Below, piece by piece: positions 44,132 through 53,635 of a DNA stretch of 64,000 bases. The stretch lies in NCBI RefSeq assembly GCF_042676185.1, contig NZ_JBHTJT010000060.1, forward strand, positions 1 to 64,000, read 5' to 3'. Position 1 is the first letter of the stretch, and each line of letters opens with the position of its first letter. The position numbers were made by a program, and so were the translations under genes. The notes under the pieces were generated by a model that was given only the letters and a program-made list of their open reading frames with translations, did not search any database and was not told the DNA's origin. Source of the stretch: Tropicimonas aquimaris (GTDB taxonomy: Bacteria; Pseudomonadota; Alphaproteobacteria; Rhodobacterales; Rhodobacteraceae).

Positions 44132-45124
44132 TTACTTGCCGATCTGGTCGAGGATCCCCTGCCCCCACTCGGCGCCGACGTCTTCGAGGACAATTGGCCA
44201 GACTTCCTCGCGGACCTTGGCGGCCATCGCGGCCAGTTCGTCGTCAGAGAGTTCCACGAGCGTGGTACCAAGCTCATCGACGAGGCGCTGTTCCCACTCG
44301 CCCTGGTCCGCCTCAGCGACCGTCCAGCGCTGCGCCTCGAATTCGGCAGCGGCGGTCCTAAGGGCCTCCTGGTCCTCGGCATCGAGTTCGGCCAGAGAGC
44401 CGTTGGAGATGATCATGTACCAGACTTCGAAATGGGTATTGGCCGGCACATAGGCCTTCGTCACGTCACGGAACGAGGCGTAGTAGCCCTCGGCGCCGGA
44501 GCCGATAACACCGTCGACGACACCGGTCTGGATTGCTGTGAAAGCTTCGGAGAAGGGGATCGGCGAAGGAATGTAGCCAAGCGCCTCGCCTGTCAGCTGG
44601 AAGGACTTGATGCCGGGCACACGGACCTTGATGCCGTTCGACTGGCTGGGATCGCCCGGGGTCACCGGATCGGTGTTGAGCGAGATGCCTCCGAAATAGA
44701 CCGGATAGGCGGCGAGCATGGTGATGTCCTGCTCGGCATAGAGTTCTGCCATGACAGTGCGGACAGGACCATCAGGGCCGTAGGCTGCGCGTGCTTCGTC
44801 CCAGCTGTTCGCGAGGTAGGGGAAGGAGCTGATCTGCATCCGCCGGTCGGCCGCGGTGGCGGCGGGCTGGGTCGCCATGTCGATCGCGCCGACGCTGATC
44901 CGCTCCTGCACGGTCGTGTAATCTCCGAGCGCGGAAGCCGGGAAGATATTGATTGTCACGTCGCCGCCGGTTGCCTCTGCGACGGCCTCAGAGAAGGCAC
45001 GCAGCTCGACGTCGATGGTGGCGTCCTGCGGGCGGACGTGGCTCATTTTCAGTTCTGCTGCGGTGGCAACGCTCGAGAGCGCCATGAGGGCGGTGGCGGC
45101 AGTTCCAATCAGAAAGTGTTTCAT
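44132..45124 (-). CDS. dctP: TRAP transporter substrate-binding protein
   Basis: Periplasmic protein of 330 residues with signal peptide MKHFLIGTAATALMALSSVATAA. The DctP fold shows LKMSHVRPQDATIDVELRAFSEAVAEATGG, INIFPASALGDYTTVQERISVGAIDMA, the ligand-carboxylate Arg region GIKVRVPGIKSFQLTGEALG, and SEAFTAIQTGVVDGVIGSG. It delivers an organic acid or amino acid to the DctQM channel. First soluble component of the operon that reads on into the dehydrogenase genes. Confidence 0.9.
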   Translation of the reverse strand: MKHFLIGTAATALMALSSVATAAELKMSHVRPQDATIDVELRAFSEAVAEATGGDVTINIFPASALGDYTTVQERISVGAIDMATQPAATAADRRMQISSFPYLANSWDEARAAYGPDGPVRTVMAELYAEQDITMLAAYPVYFGGISLNTDPVTPGDPSQSNGIKVRVPGIKSFQLTGEALGYIPSPIPFSEAFTAIQTGVVDGVIGSGAEGYYASFRDVTKAYVPANTHFEVWYMIISNGSLAELDAEDQEALRTAAAEFEAQRWTVAEADQGEWEQRLVDELGTTLVELSDDELAAMAAKVREEVWPIVLEDVGAEWGQGILDQIGK

Positions 45125-45167
45125 GGGTAGTCCTCCGTTGGATTTCAGTAGTTTGTCGTTGGGGTGG

Positions 45168-46466
45168 TCAGTAGCCGAAGACTCTCGGCAGGAAGAGGGA
45201 AAGGTCGGGCCAGAGAGAGGTGAGGAAGACGACCGGCACATAGCCGGTGATGATCAGCATCATGGCCGGTGGGATCACCTTGGTGACCTTCACATTGCCG
45301 ATCCGTGCACCGAGATAGAGGATCGAGGCGTATGGCGGGGTGACGCCGCCCATGGCCGTGTTGACACCCATGATCGCGGCAAACTGCACCGGGGTGACGC
45401 CGATGGCATTCATCAACGGGAGCAGCAGCGGGGCGATCAGAATGATCGCGGTCACGTCGTTCACCACCATGCCCACCAGGAACAGCAAGATGTTGATGAG
45501 GATCAGCAGGATCACCTTGTTCTCCGTGATGCCGAAGATCGCGCTGACCAGCTGCTGCGGGATGCTCTCGTAGACAAACATCTGGCCGAGGATCATCGAG
45601 AACAGGATCATCACCATGATCGCGCCCACGGCGGTCGCGGCTTCCTTGCCGGCGCCGAGGAAGTTCTCCCACCGCAGCCCCTTGTAGACGAAGAAGCCGA
45701 CCGGGATGGCGTAGATCACGGCGAGCGCGGCCGCCTCGGTGGGCGTCATGATGCCGCCATAGATGCCGCCGAGGATCATCACCGGCATCAGCAGTGCGGG
45801 CGTCGCGTTGAAGCCGCGCCGGGCGACCTCTTTGGACAACTCGTTGAAACTTGGCTTCTCGTCGAGCTTCAGGTCGAACTTGCGGCTCATCCACAGGTTG
45901 ACGACCGAGAAGTTGAACATGATGAGCAGGCCCGGCCCCAACGTCGCAAGAAAACACGCAAGGATCGAGGTGTCGGTGACCCAGCCATAGACGATCATCG
46001 TGACCGAAGGCGGGATGAGCAGGCCGAGGATCGAGGAATTGGCGATCAGCGCGGTGGCGTATTCACGCGGGTAGCCGCGCTTTTCCATCTCGGGGATGAG
46101 CAGCGGGCCGATCGCAGCGATACCGGTGAGACCGGAGCCGGAGATGGCGCCGATCACCGCGCAGGAGACTGCCGCGACGACGCCCAGCCCGCCGCGCACA
46201 TGGCCTATGAAGGCGTTGACGAAGCGCAGTAGCGAGGCTGCGATCCCGCTTTCCGACATGATCGTTCCGGCGAGTACGAAGAGGGGAATGGCCAGCAGGA
46301 CCGGGTTTCCAAGCTGCTGGAAACCCCAAAGCATCATGCCCTTCATCGTCACGTCGCCGATGAAATACATCACCATGAGCGCCGCGCCGAAGCAGTAGGG
46401 AAGCGGAACACCCAGCGTGAGCGTCAGCACAAGGACGGCAATGGCAAGGAGCGCAATCTCGATCAT
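45168..46466 (-). CDS. dctM: TRAP transporter large permease
   Basis: Protein of 432 residues with about 12 membrane helices of the DctM family: GVPLPYCFGAALMVMYFIGD, AIPLFVLAGTIMSESGIA, GIAAIGPLLIPEMEKRGYPREYATALIANSSILGLLIPPS and INILLFLVGMVVNDVTAIIL. It is the sodium-coupled transport subunit. It overlaps the DctQ gene by four bases. Confidence 0.92.
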   Translation of the reverse strand: MIEIALLAIAVLVLTLTLGVPLPYCFGAALMVMYFIGDVTMKGMMLWGFQQLGNPVLLAIPLFVLAGTIMSESGIAASLLRFVNAFIGHVRGGLGVVAAVSCAVIGAISGSGLTGIAAIGPLLIPEMEKRGYPREYATALIANSSILGLLIPPSVTMIVYGWVTDTSILACFLATLGPGLLIMFNFSVVNLWMSRKFDLKLDEKPSFNELSKEVARRGFNATPALLMPVMILGGIYGGIMTPTEAAALAVIYAIPVGFFVYKGLRWENFLGAGKEAATAVGAIMVMILFSMILGQMFVYESIPQQLVSAIFGITENKVILLILINILLFLVGMVVNDVTAIILIAPLLLPLMNAIGVTPVQFAAIMGVNTAMGGVTPPYASILYLGARIGNVKVTKVIPPAMMLIITGYVPVVFLTSLWPDLSLFLPRVFGY

Positions 46467-46933
46467 CGGGCTGTCTCCTTGGTCAGGCTGCGGATATGGC
46501 CCAGCAGGTGCCAGGCGGTGTAGACCATCATCAGCGTCAGCCCGACAAAGAGCGCGATGTCGGAATAGAAGGTCGGGATGTAGAGGGTCGGGCTCTCCTT
46601 CCAGACGCGCCAGGAGTACCTGGTGAAGTCCCACGCCCAGCTCAGCAACCAGAGGCCTACGATCAGGCTGATGATCTCGCCGAAGATTGCGAGCACCGTG
46701 TGCTGTCGCTCGGTGGTCAGCCAGATCTCGAGGACGTTGGCACGGATATGGGTGTTTTCACGCGAAGCATTCACCGCGCCCAGCATGTAGAGCCAGACGG
46801 TTGGGTAGAGCATCGTCTCTTCCAACCCCATGACCGGGATCTGCAGAACGTAGCGCGTGATAACCTGAACGAACTGACCGAGCGCGACGACGCCGATCAG
46901 GCCAGTAAGCAAGTACTTCGAGAAGGTGTCCAT
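46463..46933 (-). CDS. dctQ: TRAP transporter small permease
   Basis: Protein of 156 residues with four membrane helices, family DctQ: YLLTGLIGVVALGQFVQVITRYVLQIPVMGLEETMLYPTVWLYMLGAV, then HIRANVLEIWL and IFGEIISLIVGLWLLSWAW. First gene of the minus-strand catabolic operon; its start faces the LysR gene across a 118-base gap. Confidence 0.9.
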   Translation of the reverse strand: MDTFSKYLLTGLIGVVALGQFVQVITRYVLQIPVMGLEETMLYPTVWLYMLGAVNASRENTHIRANVLEIWLTTERQHTVLAIFGEIISLIVGLWLLSWAWDFTRYSWRVWKESPTLYIPTFYSDIALFVGLTLMMVYTAWHLLGHIRSLTKETAR

Positions 46934-47000
46934 GGCGTCCCCCGGTGCAACGCTCTGCCGGCGCAGCTTTCGGTGAATTCCACTGGACAGGGGTCATTAA

Positions 47001-47011
47001 ATCAATTTGAT
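47001..47011. promoter_or_regulatory. LysR-type palindrome between dctQ and the regulator
   Basis: ATCAA-T-TTGAT at 47001-47011 is a perfect dyad within an AT-rich divergent promoter region, 40 bases before the LysR start and 68 bases before dctQ. LysR regulators bind T-N11-A dyads in just such places. Assignment is by position. Confidence 0.5.
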
Positions 47012-47050
47012 TATTTTTCTGAAACCATAAATTTGCTTTATGCGCAGGAA

Positions 47051-48025
47051 ATGAACCTCTCGATCCGTCAACTCACCACTTTCCGGGAAGTCATGCGCAG
47101 TGGATCAATCTCGCGCGCAGCCCGGACGGTCGGCCGGACCCAGCCTGCAGTGAGCACGATGATCGCGACGCTGGAGGCAGAGCTCGGTTTTCCGCTGTTC
47201 ATTCGGGAACCTGGCAAGGTGACGCCCACGCCCGAAGCTCGTTACTTCCTCGAGGAGGCCGAGGCCATCCTCGCTCGAATAGACCGTACCAAGCAGACGC
47301 TCAGCAAGATCGGCTCGCTCGAAGCCGGCCGCCTACGGGTCGCTTGTCATCCGGCGGCCTCGGGTCATTTCATTCCGCGTCTTCTTGCCAAGTTTCTGGC
47401 CGACAAGCGTGGGGTCGATCTTTCATTGATCATGCGCTCCTCCGACATCATCGAAGACCTGATCGCGTCCCAGCAATTCGACATCGGCTTTGCCGAAACG
47501 CCGGCGCGGCGGGCCTCCATCGATCAGATCGATTTCGACCTGGAATGCGTCTGCGTCCTGCCTGCCGGTGATGCTCTTGCCGATCAAGCGGAGATCACGC
47601 CGGAAGATCTCGATGGCCTACCGATGGCTGTGCTGTTTGAAGAGCATACAACTGCCACGCAGACTGAGGCGGCATTCGCTTCCTTCGGAGCACATTTCAA
47701 CAAGCGTCTGGAGTTGCGAACACATCTCTCAGGCCTCGAGTTCGTGTCCGAAGGTTTTTGCTACATGCTTTGCGACATGATCACCGCTCATGACTATGTG
47801 CTCAAAGGGGCGAACCGCAGACAACTTGTCTTGCGAAAGTTCCGCCCACGCGTAAGCAACAGCGTCTCAATCCTGAGGCCAGCCTACGCAGGCCGTGCGA
47901 TCCTCGAACAAGCTTTTTCGCCGGTCCTGACCAGCGCTATCCATGTGATGCAGGCAGACATGGAGGCACACATTGCTGGAGCCTCCACTGCGAGACCCGG
48001 AAATCAATCCGCAGCCCCGGAGTAA
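47051..48025 (+). CDS. LysR-family regulator of the catabolic locus
   Basis: Protein of 324 residues: an N-terminal winged helix (RQLTTFREVMRSGSISRAARTVGRTQPAVSTMIATLEAELGFPLFIR) and a periplasmic-binding-like effector domain. In the latter, GRLRVACHPAASGHFIPRLLAKFL, FDIGFAETPARRASI and LEFVSEGFCYMLCDM are recognisable. It diverges from the TRAP operon and precedes the DapA-family gene, so it probably controls both in response to the transported compound. AGGAA lies directly before ATG 47051. Confidence 0.88.
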   Translation: MNLSIRQLTTFREVMRSGSISRAARTVGRTQPAVSTMIATLEAELGFPLFIREPGKVTPTPEARYFLEEAEAILARIDRTKQTLSKIGSLEAGRLRVACHPAASGHFIPRLLAKFLADKRGVDLSLIMRSSDIIEDLIASQQFDIGFAETPARRASIDQIDFDLECVCVLPAGDALADQAEITPEDLDGLPMAVLFEEHTTATQTEAAFASFGAHFNKRLELRTHLSGLEFVSEGFCYMLCDMITAHDYVLKGANRRQLVLRKFRPRVSNSVSILRPAYAGRAILEQAFSPVLTSAIHVMQADMEAHIAGASTARPGNQSAAPE

Positions 48026-48214
48026 CTCCCGAGAACTACCAATTGATTTGCCTAATTATCCACGAAAAGAAGCATATGCGCTCTTGTTCTCGACAGCGCC
48101 GATGATCCACCTCTATCGCAGCGCCCGGCACGGGATCGAAGGCGTCTTGGCCGCCTTCCTCGGGTTCGCCGGCCTGTGCTTGCTCTTATCCCGTTTTTTG
48201 AAGGAGAAAGCCTC

Positions 48215-49114
48215 ATGACCTTGTTCACCGGCCTGTCGGCCTTCCCGCTCACGCCTGCCGACGCCAAGGGAGAGCTGAAGCCAGAGCTTCTACAAAGCTT
48301 CCTCGAGCGGATCGTGGAAGCGGGTGCGGATTCGATCGGGCTTCTCGGCAGCACTGGCGGATACGCCTACCTGACGCCGGAGGCGCGCAAGCACACGCTG
48401 CGGGCCGCCGTGGAGTGCGTGGCGGGACGGACCCCGCTCATCGTCGGTGTCGGCGCTCTCACAACCGATGTCGCCGAGGACCTCGCACGCAACGCCAGGT
48501 GGGCCGGCGTAGACGGCCTGCTTCTCGCGCCCATGTCCTACCAGCCGCTGACCGACGAGGAGGTGTTCCGCCATTTCGAGGCCGTCGCTGCGGCGGGCGA
48601 GCTGCCCCTGTGCATATACAACAACCCGAGCACCACGAAATTCACCCTCAGCCCGGAGCTGATCGCGCGATTGGCTGAGCTTCCGAACGTGACCGCGGTG
48701 AAGATGCCACTGGCTGCGGACGGCGACTATGCGGGCGAGATGCAGCGCCTGCGGGCCATGACGCCGGAGGGCTTCGCCATCGGCTACAGCGGCGACTGGG
48801 GTGCGAAAGATGCCCTGCTCGCTGGCGGTGCCTGCTGGTATAGCGTGGTGGCCGGTCTCTTACCGGAACCCGCACTCGCGCTCAATCGTGCGGCCCAGGC
48901 GGGGAATGCGGCCGAAGCTGAGCGCATCGACCATGCATTCGCTCCCCTCTGGGCGCTGTTCCGGGAGTTCGGGAGCTTCCGGGTGATGTTCGCGATCGCG
49001 GAGAGCCTCGGTTTCGGGAGCATCGCAGCGCCTCGCCCGCTCCTGCCGCTCGATCAAGCGTACCGCATAAGGGTAGAGGATGCCCTGCGTCCGCTCCTTC
49101 AGGTCGCCGCCTGA
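48215..49114 (+). CDS. DapA/NAL-family lyase, candidate pyrroline-4-hydroxy-2-carboxylate deaminase
   Basis: TIM-barrel class I aldolase-type enzyme of 299 residues. SIGLLGSTGGYAYLTPEARKHTL is the TT/ST substrate motif, LCIYNNPSTTKFTLS holds the catalytic Tyr, and NVTAVKMPLAAD the Schiff-base Lys. GAAGGAG before ATG 48215 sets the start. In hydroxyproline breakdown such an enzyme deaminates pyrroline-4-hydroxy-2-carboxylate. This fits the adjacent three-subunit dehydrogenase and RidA, but other members are keto-acid aldolases. Confidence 0.8.
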   Translation: MTLFTGLSAFPLTPADAKGELKPELLQSFLERIVEAGADSIGLLGSTGGYAYLTPEARKHTLRAAVECVAGRTPLIVGVGALTTDVAEDLARNARWAGVDGLLLAPMSYQPLTDEEVFRHFEAVAAAGELPLCIYNNPSTTKFTLSPELIARLAELPNVTAVKMPLAADGDYAGEMQRLRAMTPEGFAIGYSGDWGAKDALLAGGACWYSVVAGLLPEPALALNRAAQAGNAAEAERIDHAFAPLWALFREFGSFRVMFAIAESLGFGSIAAPRPLLPLDQAYRIRVEDALRPLLQVAA

Positions 49115-49193
49115 CCAAGCAACTGTGCTTGCGCAGCATCTCGCCTGTAAATGTCTCGGAAGAGCTCCAAGCGGAGACCTTCTCCTTCGGGGA

Positions 49194-49740
49194 TCATGGC
49201 CACTGAAGCCCCCATGAGGGCTTCCGTCGTAGCTGACGGCCGACGGCGTCGCAGAGAAGGCCTTGCATCTGGTCCACGACCGGGATCGGCTTCCAGACGA
49301 TTGTGGTCTCGCTCGATGGAAGGCCACCCGACAACCGCCCGGCGATTCCCTGCCGATTGTCCATCATTTCCCGGAGTGCGTGACCCAGTTTCCACGCTGT
49401 CTTCTGGTTCACGCCCAGAATACGCGCCATCAAGACCGACGAGATTCCCTTGGAGGACGTCAAAACGAGGAAGATTGCCGCAATCCGGGTTCGGAGGTCG
49501 AGCTTCGTCGCATGGAGTGGCGTCTTGGTCGCAACGGTGAACTGGCTGCGGCATTCCACCAAAAAACGTCTCCTCGACGATCCGAAACTGCCCGGCAGCG
49601 AACCAACGACGGCGGCGGTCGCCATCGGTGATGATTTCGACCTCGGACAAGAGAACCCTCTTTGCGCTATCTCCAAGCCCTTTGAGAAAACCCAGATACC
49701 CTCTCGAGGTTAGGCGAGGCATGGGGGGCGGTCCAAGAGG
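49194..49740 (-). pseudogene. IS1595-family transposase relic
   Basis: The minus strand reads CRSQFTVATKTPLHATKLDLRTRIAAIFLVLTSSKGISSVLMARILGVNQKTAWKLGHALREMMDNR. This is characteristic of the ISXO2-like domain region of IS1595 transposases. Upstream coding (VLLSEVEIITDGDRRRRWF) is in another frame, and the DDE part downstream is missing or unreadable. Confidence 0.7.
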
Positions 49741-49969
49741 CGCTGAACACGCTGCGCGACAAGGGCCGATCTGACGCTCAGGCCTCAACCGCTACGAGCT
49801 CCAAAACGTCGAAGTCGCTCAGGTGACCAGATCTTATTCTCGGCGTATGAGCGACGTGACGATCTCGACGAGCCAAGCTCCGCTGTTGCGGTCGCCGAGG
49901 CGGGGCCCGTTCGGTCGGCAGAGGCAGCCGCATTCGCCCTTGTTTGAATGATCCAGGTGCACTAGTTGA

Positions 49970-50060
49970 GACCCACCTCGGGGTGCTCTGAGAGCTGAGA
50001 TGCCTATCGCGAACCCGTTGAACCTGAACCGGTTAGAACCGGCGGAGGAAAGGTCGACAC
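49970..50060 (+). ncRNA. TPP (THI-box) riboswitch
   Basis: The conserved core CTGAGAGCTGAGATGCC and, after a variable stem, the second core around ACCTGAACCGGTTAGAACC, GGCGGAGGAAAGG match the thiamine pyrophosphate aptamer. It ends about 45 bases before the thiB start, so it probably hides or frees the ribosome site of the thiamine importer operon. Confidence 0.92.
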
Positions 50061-50103
50061 TCCCAAGCCGTCCAAACTCCGCCCACAACCCAAGGAGTCT
50101 GCC

Positions 50104-51084
50104 ATGAAGGCATATCCTCTTGTTGCGGGCCTGATATTCGCCACCTCCGCGGTGGCCGAGACGCCCACACTCACCGTTTACGCACCCGATTACTTCGCCT
50201 CCGAATGGGGCCCCGGTCCCGGCATCGAGACGGCCTTCGAGGAACGCTGCGGCTGCGACCTCGTCTACAAGACCGGTGAACTGCTGCCCCGCCTGCTGCT
50301 CGAAGGCGAGAAGACCGAGGCCGACGTGGCCATCGGCTTCAACTCCGACATCACCAAGAAGGCGCGCGAAAGCGGGCTCTTCGCACCGCATGGGCTCGAC
50401 ACGTCGGCGCTGACGCTGCCGGTCGACTGGTCGGACGACACGTTCCTGCCGTTCAACTACTCACACACGGCCTTCATCTATGACAATACCAAGATCACCG
50501 AGCCGCTCACCAGCTTCGACGCGCTGCTGGAGGCGCCGGACGACCTGCGGCTGGTGATCCAGGACCCGCGCAGCTCGATCTCGGGCCTGGCGCTGGTGCT
50601 CTGGGTGAACCACGTCTACGGCGACGAGGCCGCTGACGCCTGGGCCAAGCTCGCACCGAAGATCGTGACCGTCACCAAGGGCTGGTCCGAGAGCTACGGC
50701 ATGTTCACCGATGGTGAGGCCGACATGGTGCTGAGCTATACGACCTCGCCGGCCTATCACATCATCGCAGAGGAAGACCTGACAAAGTCGGCGGCGATCT
50801 TCGAGGAAGGACATTACTTCATGGTCGAACTGGCCGCGAAACTGGCCGGGACAGACAATCCCGACCTCGCGGACCAGTTCATGGCGTTCATCCTCACCGA
50901 GGAGTTCCAGTCCATGATCCCGACCTCCAACTGGTCCTTCCCGGCGGCACTCCCCAAGGACGCCTGGCCGGACGGGTTCCAGGACCTGCCGGTCCCCGAA
51001 AAGGTGCTGTTCTACAGCGAGGATGAAGCCGCGGCGATGCGGGACGAGGCCATCGAGGCATGGCGCAGCGCGCTGTCGCAATAA
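50104..51084 (+). CDS. thiB: Thiamine ABC transporter substrate-binding protein
   Basis: Periplasmic protein of 326 residues with signal peptide MKAYPLVAGLIFATSAVAE. LTVYAPDYFASEWGPGPGIETAFEERCGCDL, FLPFNYSHTAFIYD, VIQDPRSSISGLALVLWV and SYTTSPAYHIIAEE are ThiB family segments that bind thiamine and its phosphates. Directly behind the TPP riboswitch and overlapping thiP by 25 bases. Confidence 0.93.
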   Translation: MKAYPLVAGLIFATSAVAETPTLTVYAPDYFASEWGPGPGIETAFEERCGCDLVYKTGELLPRLLLEGEKTEADVAIGFNSDITKKARESGLFAPHGLDTSALTLPVDWSDDTFLPFNYSHTAFIYDNTKITEPLTSFDALLEAPDDLRLVIQDPRSSISGLALVLWVNHVYGDEAADAWAKLAPKIVTVTKGWSESYGMFTDGEADMVLSYTTSPAYHIIAEEDLTKSAAIFEEGHYFMVELAAKLAGTDNPDLADQFMAFILTEEFQSMIPTSNWSFPAALPKDAWPDGFQDLPVPEKVLFYSEDEAAAMRDEAIEAWRSALSQ

Positions 51085-52568
51085 GCACTGCAACGCTGGT
51101 TGCGGGGATGGTCCTCCTCCCCGTGGCCGCGGTGCTCTGGCGCGGGGGCGGCCCGGGAACGCTCGGGCCGGCCGACTGGGCGGCGTTGCGCTTCACGCTC
51201 TGGCAGGCGGCGTTCTCCGCCGGGCTCTCGGTCGCGCTGGCCGTGCCGGTGGCGCGGGCGCTCTCCCGCCGCAGCTTTCCGGGGCGGGTTGCGCTGATCG
51301 CGCTGATGGGCGCGCCCTTCATCCTGCCGGTCATCGTGGCGATCCTCGGTTTGCTGGCCGTATTCGGCGGACGCGGGCTGATCAACCAGATCGGCGCGCC
51401 ACTCGGCCTGCCGAGGCTCGATATCTACGGATATCACGGCGTGATCCTCGCCCATGTCTTCTTCAACCTGCCGCTGGCGGTGCGCCTGTTGCTCCAGGGC
51501 TGGCAGGACATCCCGGCCGAACGCTTCCGGCTCGCGGCCTCGCTCGGCGCGCCGGTCTGGCGGGTGCTGGAATGGCCGATGCTGCGCCGCATCTGCCCCG
51601 GCGCTTTCACGGTCATCTTCGTGATCTGTCTCGGCTCTTTCGCCGTGGCGCTGACGCTCGGCGGCGGGCCGCGCGCGACCACCGTGGAACTCGCCATCTA
51701 CCAGGCGTTCCGCTTCGATTTCGATCTCGGCAAGGCTGCGACCCTCGCCGCGCTGCAACTGGCTCTCGGGCTGGCCGCGGGCGCCTTCGCCCTGCGCCTC
51801 GCTCCGAAAGGCGGCTTCGGCGTGGGCCTCGACCGGCAGATCGACCGCTGGGACGGAACCGGCGTCGCGGCCCGTCTGGCCGACAGCCTCTGGATCACGT
51901 TGGCGGCGGGTTTCCTGCTGCTGCCGCTTCTCTCCGTCGCCCTCGCCGGCCTGCCCGGTCTCGCACAGATGCCACCCGAGGTCTGGGCCGCAGCCGCCCG
52001 GTCGCTCGCGCTCGCCCTTGGTGCCACTGCCCTGACCCTCGCACTGGCGCTGCCGTTGCTGACCGGCGCGGGGGAGACGGCGGCACTCATGGGCATCTCC
52101 GTCTCCGGACTGGTACTGGGCACGGGGTACTTCCTGCTTCTTCAACCCGTCATCCGCCCCGGGGACGCCGCCCTGCCGGTGACGATGCTGGTCAACGCGC
52201 TCATGGCGTTGCCCTTCGTCATCCGGATCCTTAGGCCGGGGCTGGAGGGTGCGCGCCGCGACTACGGGCGCCTCGCCGCCTCGCTTGGCCTGAGCGGCTG
52301 GCACCTCTGGCGCATCGTCTACCTGCCGCGCCTGCGCCGCCCCCTCGGCTTCGCCGCCGGCCTGACGGCGGCGCTCTCCATGGGCGACCTCGGGGTGATC
52401 ACGCTCTTTGCCGATGGCGACAACTCAACCCTGCCCCTGCAGATCTATCGCCTGATGGGCAGCTACCAGATGGAGAGCGCGCGGGCCGCGGCGCTGCTAT
52501 TGCTGGCCCTCAGCCTCGGGCTGTTCTGGGTCTTCGACCGGGGAGGTCGCCTGCATGCTGCAACTTGA
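51060..52568 (+). CDS. thiP: Thiamine ABC transporter permease
   Basis: Protein of 502 residues with two permease halves and about 12 helices. Each half has an EAA-type loop for the ATPase: ERFRLAASLGAPVWRVLEWPMLRR and RDYGRLAASLGLSGWHLWRIVYLPRL. Length is normal for ThiP. Overlaps thiB and thiQ, so the three are translated from one message. Confidence 0.93.
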   Translation: MAQRAVAISTATLVAGMVLLPVAAVLWRGGGPGTLGPADWAALRFTLWQAAFSAGLSVALAVPVARALSRRSFPGRVALIALMGAPFILPVIVAILGLLAVFGGRGLINQIGAPLGLPRLDIYGYHGVILAHVFFNLPLAVRLLLQGWQDIPAERFRLAASLGAPVWRVLEWPMLRRICPGAFTVIFVICLGSFAVALTLGGGPRATTVELAIYQAFRFDFDLGKAATLAALQLALGLAAGAFALRLAPKGGFGVGLDRQIDRWDGTGVAARLADSLWITLAAGFLLLPLLSVALAGLPGLAQMPPEVWAAAARSLALALGATALTLALALPLLTGAGETAALMGISVSGLVLGTGYFLLLQPVIRPGDAALPVTMLVNALMALPFVIRILRPGLEGARRDYGRLAASLGLSGWHLWRIVYLPRLRRPLGFAAGLTAALSMGDLGVITLFADGDNSTLPLQIYRLMGSYQMESARAAALLLLALSLGLFWVFDRGGRLHAAT

Positions 52569-53256
52569 GCGCCTGAGACTTGTACAGGGTGACTTCGAAC
52601 TTTCGGCCGACATCACCTTCACCGCGCCGATCACCGCGCTCCTCGGCCCGTCGGGCGCCGGCAAGTCGACCCTGCTGAACACCATCGCCGGCTTCACGCC
52701 CCCGACCGACGGGCGCGTGATCTGGCGCGGCAAAGAGATCACGCCCCGCGCCACGATGGAACGCCCGGTGGCGATGCTCTTTCAGGACAACAACCTCTTT
52801 CCCCATCTCGACGTGACCCGGAACCTCGCGCTCGCGTTGACCCGCGGGCGCCCGACGCGCGAGGCGCGCGACCGGATCGCCGAGGCGCTCGCCCGCGTCG
52901 GCCTGCCCGGGTACGAGCACAGGAAACCCGCCGAGCTCTCCGGCGGCCAGCAGAGCCGCGTGGCATTGGCCCGAGTGCTGCTGCAAGCCCGCCCGCTGAT
53001 GCTGCTCGACGAGCCCTTCGCGGCGCTTGGCCCCGCCCTCAAGTTCGAGATGCTCGACCTTGTGGCCGAGGTCGCCGCCGAGAATGGCCTGCAGGTGATC
53101 ATGGTCTCACACGACCCACAGGACGCCGCCCGGATCGCCAATGAGGCGGCGGTTGTCGCGGATGGCGTGGTGACGCCCCCCGAACCGACAGCCGAACTTT
53201 TGCGTTCCCCGCCGCCGGCGCTGGCCAGCTATCTCGGCATCGATCGCACGTTCTAG
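52555..53256 (+). CDS. thiQ: Thiamine ABC transporter ATP-binding protein
   Basis: ATPase of 233 residues. Walker A is GPSGAGKST, the Q-loop is LFQDNNLFPHLDV, the ABC signature LSGGQQSRVALAR, Walker B LMLLDEPFAALG and the switch His lies in VMVSHDPQDA. Energises ThiP. Last gene of the operon; overlaps thiP by 14 bases. Confidence 0.93.
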   Translation: MLQLERLRLVQGDFELSADITFTAPITALLGPSGAGKSTLLNTIAGFTPPTDGRVIWRGKEITPRATMERPVAMLFQDNNLFPHLDVTRNLALALTRGRPTREARDRIAEALARVGLPGYEHRKPAELSGGQQSRVALARVLLQARPLMLLDEPFAALGPALKFEMLDLVAEVAAENGLQVIMVSHDPQDAARIANEAAVVADGVVTPPEPTAELLRSPPPALASYLGIDRTF

Positions 53257-53359
53257 CGGCGCGGGCGCCCTGCCTGGCATCGGCCTTGCAAGAACGCCGT
53301 AACAGCCGCGCTCTTCTTGATGCGAACGCCGCAACGACCTTGATAAGGACGGAGCCCTG

Positions 53360-53596
53360 TCAGTCCACAAGCCAGGTTTCCAGCCGGGCCGCGTCCGGCA
53401 GGCCGCCGGCATGGACGAGCTTGCCGTCAACCGAGATGCCGGGCGTGGACATGACACCGGCCATGGCGATGGATTTGGGATCGGTGACCTTCTCGACATC
53501 GACCGCGACACCAAGCTTCGCGGCGGCATTCCGGACCATGGCTTCGGCGGTTTCGCAGCGCTTGCAGCCGGGGCCGTAGACCTTGACGGTTTTCAT
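53360..53596 (-). CDS. Small thioredoxin-fold redox protein
   Basis: Protein of 78 residues: MKTVKVYGPGCKRCETAEAMV contains the active CxxC, and VMSTPGISVDGKLVHAGG the cis-Pro loop. Such mini-thioredoxins (thioredoxin_3, redox-active disulfide protein 2) often accompany ArsP or SO_0444-type permeases and arsR. It lies 39 bases downstream of the permease gene, in one operon with it. Confidence 0.88.
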   Translation of the reverse strand: MKTVKVYGPGCKRCETAEAMVRNAAAKLGVAVDVEKVTDPKSIAMAGVMSTPGISVDGKLVHAGGLPDAARLETWLVD

Positions 53597-53635
53597 CGTG
53601 ATATCCTTTCTGAGGATGCTGGGTTCGCGCGGCGT

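Noticed and set aside
50894..52304. Minus-strand frames over thiP
   Set aside because: Arg/Gly/Glu-rich shadow translations. ThiP on the plus strand has helices and EAA loops.
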